A stretch of DNA of 11,222 nt from assembly GCA_029932895.1 (NCBI GenBank), contig JAOZPF010000075.1, positions 1 through 11,222 on the forward strand, read 5' to 3'. Numbering within the stretch: position 1 is the first letter of the stretch; every line of letters starts with the position of its first letter. The position numbers and the translations under genes were made by a program. The DNA comes from Anaerolineae bacterium. Its GTDB lineage: Bacteria > Chloroflexota > Anaerolineae > B4-G1 > DUEL01. The notes under the pieces were generated by a model, which was not told where the DNA came from, did not search any database, and was given only the letters and a program-made list of their open reading frames with translations. Of this stretch, positions 6,407 through 11,222 are shown one piece after another.

Positions 6407-7969
6407 TTACGTATAGTTCCGCAGCACCAGCGGCAGGTAGAGCCGCTTGAGTGCACCGGGCGGCCAGTACTCGTCGGCCCCCAAGTCGGGCGCATGGTAA
6501 GGACGTGGCTCGTAATCCAGGTCGGAAGTCACGCCGGCGTCTATACCCCTGTCCAGGGCGGTGCTTCCCTCGCGGAGGTGATAGTCACCCGCCATCGGGT
6601 CGGCGAAGGCTGGGTCGCCCCAAAAGTTGACCGTGCCGGTGACGATGCTGCCTCCTCCGCTAGTGTCGGCCCCGTTGCCGTGCCACAGCGTCGCTTCCAG
6701 CGTGACAGCACTGCCCGCCAGAACATTGAGGCCCACTGTCTGGCTGACGACGATGGTGTTTGTAAAGTGGAGAGCGGTCGAACCGGTGGCATATACCCCC
6801 GCATCACCATTGTTGGCGATGGTGCTATGGCGCAGCCAGCCCTTGCTGGCTGACACACATAGGCCGCCGCCGGTGATGGCGGCGGCGTTGCCGGCGATGA
6901 CATTGTTGGTCATCATAAAGGGGGCACTGTTGGTGACGTAGAGACCGCCGCCGGACAGGTCGGCGGCGTTGCCGATAAAGAGATTGCCCTCCAACGTACA
7001 GTTGCTATAGTCGAGCCATAGGCCAGCACCGCTCCCCGGCGTGACGTTGTCGGCGATGAGGTTGGCGCGCAGCGTGGCATCACTGAAGAGCAGATACAGC
7101 CCACCGCCGCCGTCGCCGGGAGCGGTGACGGTGTTGCTGGAGATGATGTTGCCCTCCAAGCGGGCATTGTCGAAGGCGAGATACATTCCGCCCCCTCTCC
7201 TGACGGCCTGATTGCCGGAGATGGTGTTACCGCTCAACACAGCGTGGCTGTTCTGCAAGTACACCCCTCCGCCGTTGACCTCGGCTGTGTTGCCAGAGAT
7301 GACATCACCGCTCAGAGCGGCGTGCTCACCGAGCACGTACACCCCACCGCCATAGGCTGCTGTGTTGGTCATGATGCGGCAATTCTCGATGGATGGCGAC
7401 GCCAGGAGGACAAAGGCCCCCCCACCGACATCCTGCACCTGAAAACCGATGAGGGCGCCGCCCAGGTCGCTGGCGTCCCCGCCAGTGACCTCTAGCCCGG
7501 TCAGGGTGGGAGCGGCACCCTCAGCGATGAACAGCACCCGGCCCCGCCCCTGGGCATCCAGCACGGTGGGATGGGCCTGGGGGTCGGGCGAGGCCCAGTT
7601 GGTCGTGGTGTAGCCGCCGGAGAGAGTGAGGGTCTTGGATATGTACACCACCTGGGTGATGACCGAGGGGCCGACGTAGGCGGCCGGCGCCGGGCGGGCG
7701 TGCAGGTCGGTGTAGACGCCGGTGGCGACCTCGACGGTGTCGCCATCGCTGGCCTGGTTCACAGCGTACTGCACTGTGCGGCAGGGGTTGCCCTCGCCGC
7801 CGCAGCCGGGGGCATCGGTGCCGGCAGTCGCCACGCGGATGACTCCCGTACCTGCCTGGGCCAGGGCTACGGATGACTCCGAAGCTGGCGTACCGCCCAG
7901 TAGCCAGAACAGCGCCAGCCCCAGCCCCAGAACCCCCAACAGACTCGAGATTCGCCGACGTCGATTCAT
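6407..7969 (-). CDS. Secreted right-handed beta-helix protein, second gene of the operon
   Basis: I place the start at ATG 7969 (520 aa). GGGAG lies about 8 bases upstream, and the protein then begins M-N-R-R-R-R followed by a hydrophobic core and an A-Q-A cleavage motif at 37-39. The frame is open further to 8086, but that extension would overlap the upstream gene and bury the signal. The cap module (about 40-150) has P-C-R-T-V-Q-Y-A-V, G-D-T-V-E-V-A-T-G-V-Y-T-D and L-T-L-S-G-G-Y, closely matching the first operon gene. Coils of N-x-I-x-x-N with G-G-G-h-Y-h ladders fill about 150-430. The end has Y-H-L-R-E-G-S-T-A-L-D-R-G, then D-L-G-A-D-E-Y, then L-Y-L-P-L-V-L-R-N-Y-T. It is 65 bases downstream of the 873-aa gene with a strong stem-loop between. 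A polysaccharide-binding, lyase-like or adhesive role is inferred; no active site was identified. Confidence 0.88.
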   Translation of the reverse strand: MNRRRRISSLLGVLGLGLALFWLLGGTPASESSVALAQAGTGVIRVATAGTDAPGCGGEGNPCRTVQYAVNQASDGDTVEVATGVYTDLHARPAPAAYVGPSVITQVVYISKTLTLSGGYTTTNWASPDPQAHPTVLDAQGRGRVLFIAEGAAPTLTGLEVTGGDASDLGGALIGFQVQDVGGGAFVLLASPSIENCRIMTNTAAYGGGVYVLGEHAALSGDVISGNTAEVNGGGVYLQNSHAVLSGNTISGNQAVRRGGGMYLAFDNARLEGNIISSNTVTAPGDGGGGLYLLFSDATLRANLIADNVTPGSGAGLWLDYSNCTLEGNLFIGNAADLSGGGLYVTNSAPFMMTNNVIAGNAAAITGGGLCVSASKGWLRHSTIANNGDAGVYATGSTALHFTNTIVVSQTVGLNVLAGSAVTLEATLWHGNGADTSGGGSIVTGTVNFWGDPAFADPMAGDYHLREGSTALDRGIDAGVTSDLDYEPRPYHAPDLGADEYWPPGALKRLYLPLVLRNYT

Positions 7970-7997
7970 CTTGTCATCTCCCTCTCCCGAGTCGCCG

Positions 7998-8030
7998 GTC
8001 CTCCCGCAGGCTCGCATCCTGCGGGAGGAC
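7998..8030 (-). repeat. Perfect 13-bp intercistronic stem-loop
   Basis: GTCCTCCCGCAGG (7998-8010) and CCTGCGGGAGGAC (8018-8030) form an uninterrupted 13-bp stem with a 7-base loop. It begins 4 bases after the stop codon of the 873-aa gene and ends 28 bases before the start of the next. There is no T-run in the direction of transcription. It could be an attenuator, an mRNA 3'-end protector giving unequal expression of the two genes, or a REP-type repeat. Confidence 0.6.
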
Positions 8031-8034
8031 GGCC

Positions 8035-10656
8035 TCAGTGCCGGCGCAACACCAATGGCAGGTAGACACGGTACTGGTTGACCCACGCGCTCAGGTGCAG
8101 GACGGTGTTGTACGTGTCGGTGACGGTCGCCGTGTTCTGAATGACGATTTTTTGGTTGACCGTGACGCCAAAGGTGAGTGTGACAGATTGTCCGACCCCG
8201 ACGTTCCCCTGCCAGCGGATGCCATCCGTATCGCTCACCACGCCCGCCGTGGCCTGCGCACTGCCGGAAACGTAGGTGGTGGCGGTGGGGATGGGGTCGT
8301 AGAGCAAAGTGGTGGGCGAGTCCGCGCTGCCTCCGTTGTGCAGCACGATGGTGAACGTCACCACCTCCCCTACTCCGGCGTCCTGCGGGGTGGCCGTTTT
8401 GGTAGAGGGGGAGAGGTCCACACCGGTGTACTCATCCGCCCCCAGGTCGTACCCCGCGCCGATGGGACGGGGGTGGCCGTCAATGTCCTCGCTCACGCCC
8501 ACGCCCGGCCCGCGGTCAATGGCCTGAGAAGCGGCCCCCAGGTGGTAGTCGTCCTGGGAGGTGCTGACAAAGTCTGGGTCGCCGACAAAGTCATGGGTGG
8601 TCAGCGGCGGGCTGCATTGGTTGTCTATATCATCCACCCTAACTCCTTTGCTGGGCCACCAGAGGGTGTAATCGAGCGTGGTCGTAGGGCAGACATAGTC
8701 GTACATACGGACGTTGAGGACGTCGGTGTCGTGGTCGGCGAAGATGTTGTGGCTCATAGCGGTGCTCGCGCCGTGTCCATTGCGAACGGCGGAGGACTGG
8801 TTGCCGACAAAGGTGTTGTGGTAGAGATAGAGATAGGTGTCCGGTGGGGAGGCGTAGGGACTGCCCTCCACAGCCACCGCGCCGCCACCGCGATACCACT
8901 CGGCGAACCAGCCAGTACACTCGGCGCAATGCTCGTTGCCGGCAAAGATGTTGTTGGTCATGGTGACGACAGAATTGTAATGCACAAAGACAGCGCCGCC
9001 GAACGCCTCGCTGGTGTTATTGACGCCAGCGTTGCGGGCAGCATAGTTGTCCAGGAAGCGGTTGCCGTCCACCACCAGACCTTTCCCCATCAAGTACAGG
9101 CCGCCCCCATAACCGCCATAGTAGTACCCTCCCTGCGGCGGCGCGCTGCAACCCCAGTTGTTCTGGAACAGGTTGTCCGATACCAGCGCCGGACCGGTGA
9201 CGTGCACTCCCCCTCCTCGTCCGCCGTTGGCGCCCGTCGTCCCGGCCGAGGCTACGTTGTCTATCACCCGGTTGTGACTGAAGATGATCCAGCCTTTCTC
9301 ACCCAGGGCACCGTTCAGCAGACGTGCTCCGCCACCGGTACCGCTGCCGCTCAGAGCGGCCACGTTGCCCTGGAAGAGGTTGTAGGTGATGGTGTAGGTG
9401 TGACCATCGCGCAGGCCGCCGCCGTAGAACCCCCCGCCGTCGTCGCTGGCCGTGTTATCCCGAAACGTGTTGTGGGTCAGGGTCAGGTCGCCCCAAGTGA
9501 CCTCCAGCCCCCCGCCCCAGCCCTCGCTCCTGTTGTCCTCAAAAGTGTTGTCGGCCAGATAGGCTGTGCACTGATAGACACCGGTCCCACCAGCGTAGTG
9601 ATACGAGAGGTTGTCCTGAATCAGATTGTCCGTCATAGTGAGGGTGACATCCCGCACGAACAACCCGCCGCCGACGTCGGCAGTATTGCTGACGAAGGTA
9701 TTGCCGTCCAGAAGCACCGGGCCGCCTTCTATCAGATAGAGACCGCCGCCGCTATCATTGGGGTCAACAGGGTCGTCATCCCAGGCGACATTGTGCACAA
9801 AGTCGGAGTCGAGGAGGGCAAGGGAGGAGTAGTAGGCATACACACCGCCTCCGTTCTCATTGGAGCGGTTGCCGGTGAACTGGACATCCTGTATGGTGAT
9901 GTCGCCGATGCCGGGGATGCCGCCGCCCTCGACAAAGATACCGCCGCCATGGTAGTCGGCGGTGTTGCTGATGATGCGGCTGTCCTCCACCACCAGGGTA
10001 GGGGCGTAGGAGCAATACGAACCTGCTTGGGCGCAGCCCTGGTAGATACCACCTCCTCCAGCCGTGCCCGAATGGGCCTCGTTGTGGGCAGTGTTGCTCA
10101 TAATGACACAGTTGCGCACGGTGAGAGAGCGGGCCTCGCTGTGCACCCCGCCACCGCTGCCGATCGGATATAGGTATGGATCAGAGTGAGTATCGCCACC
10201 CAGCTCTCCCGAACCGTTCAGAATCCGCAGGCCGTCCAACGTGACCGTCAGCTCTCCAGTGATGTAGACGACCCGCCCCAGGCCGCGGGCATCCAGGGTG
10301 GTGGAGTAGAGCTCGGGGTCCCATGCCGTAAAGCCACTGTTATAGCCGCCTCGGATGGTCAAGTCCTTGTCCAGATAGACCACCTGGGTGATATTGACCA
10401 TCCGGTGGATGTCGGTGTAGATGCCAGTGGAGACTCTTATCTCGTCACCGTGGTTCGCCTGGCCCACGGCGTACTGCACCGTGTGGCAGGGGCCGGCCGG
10501 GTTGGTGCAATCGCCGGCGTCGGTGCCGGTGAGGGAGACGTAACGGGTGCTGCCGTTGGCGCGCACCGGCCCGCCCAGTAACAGCATCACCCCCGCCAGC
10601 ACAGTCAGGCAGAGAATCACAGATAGAGCTAGAGCGAGCGTTCGTTTCTCATTCAT
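8035..10656 (-). CDS. Secreted right-handed beta-helix protein with C-terminal DUF11 domain, first gene of the operon
   Basis: The protein is 873 aa from ATG 10656, which follows a near-perfect ribosome binding site. The signal peptide is M-N-E-K-R, a core at 6-29, and cleavage after V-R-A (33). The cap module (about 36-150) has P-C-H-T-V-Q-Y-A-V, V-S-T-G-I-Y-T-D-I-H and L-T-I-R-G-G-Y. A long series of beta-helix coils (about 150-660) follows, with G-G-G-h-Y/F and D-N-x-F-x-x-N-x-A ladders, larger and more varied than in its two paralogues. A choice-of-anchor-Q type ending (A-I-D-R-G, D-I-D-G-H-P-R-P, D-L-G-A-D-E-Y) lies at about 715-742. An Ig-like DUF11 repeat (about 745-850; V-T-F-T-I-V-L-H-N and V-T-L-T-F-G-V-T-V) then extends the protein away from the wall, and it ends V-Y-L-P-L-V-L-R-R-H. 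A 766-codon open frame on the opposite strand is only a shadow. An adhesin or glycan-binding role is inferred. Confidence 0.9.
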   Translation of the reverse strand: MNEKRTLALALSVILCLTVLAGVMLLLGGPVRANGSTRYVSLTGTDAGDCTNPAGPCHTVQYAVGQANHGDEIRVSTGIYTDIHRMVNITQVVYLDKDLTIRGGYNSGFTAWDPELYSTTLDARGLGRVVYITGELTVTLDGLRILNGSGELGGDTHSDPYLYPIGSGGGVHSEARSLTVRNCVIMSNTAHNEAHSGTAGGGGIYQGCAQAGSYCSYAPTLVVEDSRIISNTADYHGGGIFVEGGGIPGIGDITIQDVQFTGNRSNENGGGVYAYYSSLALLDSDFVHNVAWDDDPVDPNDSGGGLYLIEGGPVLLDGNTFVSNTADVGGGLFVRDVTLTMTDNLIQDNLSYHYAGGTGVYQCTAYLADNTFEDNRSEGWGGGLEVTWGDLTLTHNTFRDNTASDDGGGFYGGGLRDGHTYTITYNLFQGNVAALSGSGTGGGARLLNGALGEKGWIIFSHNRVIDNVASAGTTGANGGRGGGVHVTGPALVSDNLFQNNWGCSAPPQGGYYYGGYGGGLYLMGKGLVVDGNRFLDNYAARNAGVNNTSEAFGGAVFVHYNSVVTMTNNIFAGNEHCAECTGWFAEWYRGGGAVAVEGSPYASPPDTYLYLYHNTFVGNQSSAVRNGHGASTAMSHNIFADHDTDVLNVRMYDYVCPTTTLDYTLWWPSKGVRVDDIDNQCSPPLTTHDFVGDPDFVSTSQDDYHLGAASQAIDRGPGVGVSEDIDGHPRPIGAGYDLGADEYTGVDLSPSTKTATPQDAGVGEVVTFTIVLHNGGSADSPTTLLYDPIPTATTYVSGSAQATAGVVSDTDGIRWQGNVGVGQSVTLTFGVTVNQKIVIQNTATVTDTYNTVLHLSAWVNQYRVYLPLVLRRH

Positions 10657-10660
10657 CGTT

Positions 10661-10668
10661 CACCTCCT
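10661..10668 (-). promoter_or_regulatory. Near-consensus Shine-Dalgarno site of the beta-helix operon
   Basis: AGGAGGTG on the minus strand ends 4 bases before ATG 10656. It extends into GAGGAGGTGA, close to a full anti-16S match, and fixes the start. Confidence 0.75.
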
Positions 10669-10673
10669 CTGAG

Positions 10674-10702
10674 GTGCGACGCACCGTGGATGTGCGTCGC
10701 AC
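10674..10702 (-). promoter_or_regulatory. Leader stem-loop made of two 11-bp near-palindromes
   Basis: GTGCGACGCAC (10674-10684) and its exact reverse complement GTGCGTCGCAC (10692-10702) flank a 7-base spacer. They can pair as an 11-bp stem, and each arm is itself nearly palindromic. It lies between the predicted transcription start (about 10717) and the ribosome binding site. A related 11-mer is at 2573-2583. It could be a leader structure or two operator sites. Confidence 0.5.
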
Positions 10703-10723
10703 GGCGCTATGGAGTCATCCGGT

Positions 10724-10732
10724 ATTATAGCA
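10724..10732 (-). promoter_or_regulatory. Extended -10 promoter of the beta-helix operon
   Basis: On the minus strand the sequence is TGCTATAAT, a perfect extended -10 box (TGn plus TATAAT). Transcription would start near 10717, leaving a leader of about 60 bases that holds the stem-loop and the ribosome binding site before ATG 10656. No good -35 box is visible, which is allowed for extended -10 promoters. The box lies inside the last codons of the transposase remnant. Confidence 0.6.
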
Positions 10733-11141
10733 CTTTACAAACTGGGCGGCTACTCTCTTGGCATCCGCCAGTGAAAGCGATGTCTTGGGCCGGATACATT
10801 CCGTCTTGAGCGATTTGCGCCACCGTTCCAGCTTGCCGTTGCTCTGCGGATAATATGGCGCCGTCCGTACGTGGGTCATGCCGCAGAGACGAATGTACTC
10901 TTTGAAACTCTTGGTCACGAACTGCGGGCCATTGTCCGAGATGATCCCGGGCTTGGCCGCAGGAAACTTTTCCCGTGCCCGCTCGAGACAGAGGTAGTAG
11001 AACGTGCCACGAATATTGACGTGCGCGATGTCGATGTGCCAATGTTGGCGCGATTTCCGCGGCTGATGGAAGCCTTTTCCCTGTGCCCCAAGTGGTTTTT
11101 TTAGAGCTTGTCCGAAAAATACTCGCAGTGTGCGCCTTCCC

Positions 11142-11155
11142 GGCGCTGAAGCGCC
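11142..11155. repeat. Small stem-loop, 5-bp stem with TGAA loop
   Basis: GGCGC, TGAA, GCGCC: a perfect 5-bp stem with the same loop as the larger repeat 20 bases to the right. Together they form a two-stem unit like the one at 2584-2648, upstream of the transposase remnant. Confidence 0.45.
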
Positions 11156-11174
11156 TACTACTAACCGTCTGTGA

Positions 11175-11196
11175 GCCCGGACGTTCACGTCCGGGC
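11175..11196. repeat. Stem-loop repeat, copy B (exact inverted copy of 2584-2605)
   Basis: The arms GCCCGGACGT and ACGTCCGGGC flank TC. The whole 22-base unit is the reverse complement of copy A, while the flanking sequence shows no extended homology. The remaining bases to the window end (11197-11222) hold no recognisable feature. Confidence 0.65.
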
Positions 11197-11222
11197 GGGC
11201 TTACTCTACAGGGAGACTATTA

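Larger units (their letters stand above)
10715..11188 (-). pseudogene. Decayed IS3/IS481-type transposase (rve/DDE core)
   Basis: The open frame is 157 aa, but recognisable homology begins only near codon 30 (about 11101); the first codons are repeat sequence. The core has H-I-D-I-A (Asp53), I-S-D-N-G-P-Q-F (Asp85) and P-Y-Y-P-Q-S-N-G-K-L-E-R-W (Glu121). Asp85 and Glu121 have the standard 35-residue spacing. The first two Asp residues are only 32 apart, where the family has roughly 55-65, and Y-Y-L-C runs straight into E-R-A-R-E-K-F. About 25-30 residues have therefore been lost in frame near 10982-10990. The C-terminus stops at C-Y-N-T-G, before the usual arginine- and histidine-rich end. 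It also lacks a plausible N-terminus, so it is an inactive remnant. No terminal inverted repeats or target duplications were identified. Confidence 0.8.

Noticed and set aside
6860..6990. Direct GGCGGCGTTGCCG repeats that at first look like a tandem or CRISPR-like array
   Set aside because: They are codon-level repeats of beta-helix coils, spaced by coil length, with no unique spacers.
7873..10173. 766-codon open frame on the plus strand
   Set aside because: It lies antisense to the 873-aa beta-helix gene, has no domain-like pattern or ribosome binding site, and is explained by the codon bias of the GC-rich repeat coils on the other strand.

Overview
The window is GC-rich DNA (a little above 60 % by eye) from a bacterium that encodes several large exported or surface proteins. 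The best guess is a member of the Chloroflexota (Anaerolineae-like). The grounds are protein style: right-handed beta-helix proteins with a choice-of-anchor-Q type ending, a DUF11 domain, a 14-unit propeller-like repeat protein, and a short C-terminal tail of the form (V/L)-Y-L-P-L-V-x-R. There is no marker gene or rRNA here, so this is inference.

Layout, plus strand: a 5'-truncated GH5-type glycoside hydrolase (3-1142); a beta-helix protein (1260-2546) whose best start is the codon ACG; an intergenic region with stem-loop repeats; a lipid-anchored alpha/beta-hydrolase-like protein (2796-3767); a 337-base stretch that is mostly non-coding; and a 14-repeat propeller-like protein (4105-6330) whose signal peptide appears to be cut by a one-base frameshift. 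Layout, minus strand, converging on that gene: a two-gene operon of beta-helix proteins, 8035-10656 first and 6407-7969 second, separated by a perfect 13-bp stem-loop. Upstream of this operon lies a decayed IS3/IS481-type transposase (10715-11188). Its truncated 3' end carries an extended -10 sequence pointing into the operon. The right edge holds stem-loop repeats, one of them an exact inverted copy of the repeat at 2584-2605.

Five of the six protein genes look exported: three secreted beta-helix proteins, one lipoprotein and the propeller. The sixth, GH5, belongs to a family that is usually secreted, but its N-terminus is outside the window. The three beta-helix proteins are paralogues, sharing an N-terminal cap module, N-x-I-x-x-N coil repeats, a D-hG-A-D-E module and the YLPLVxR tail. 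The propeller carries a degenerate form of the tail. The simplest reading is a surface or extracellular module for contact with, or breakdown of, polysaccharide. The individual functions and the role of the tail remain inferred.

The most noteworthy points are the shared C-terminal tail as a possible sorting signal, the 14-unit propeller, two genes with damaged or non-canonical starts (ACG start, frameshifted signal peptide), a likely transposon-derived promoter, and a dispersed stem-loop repeat family.
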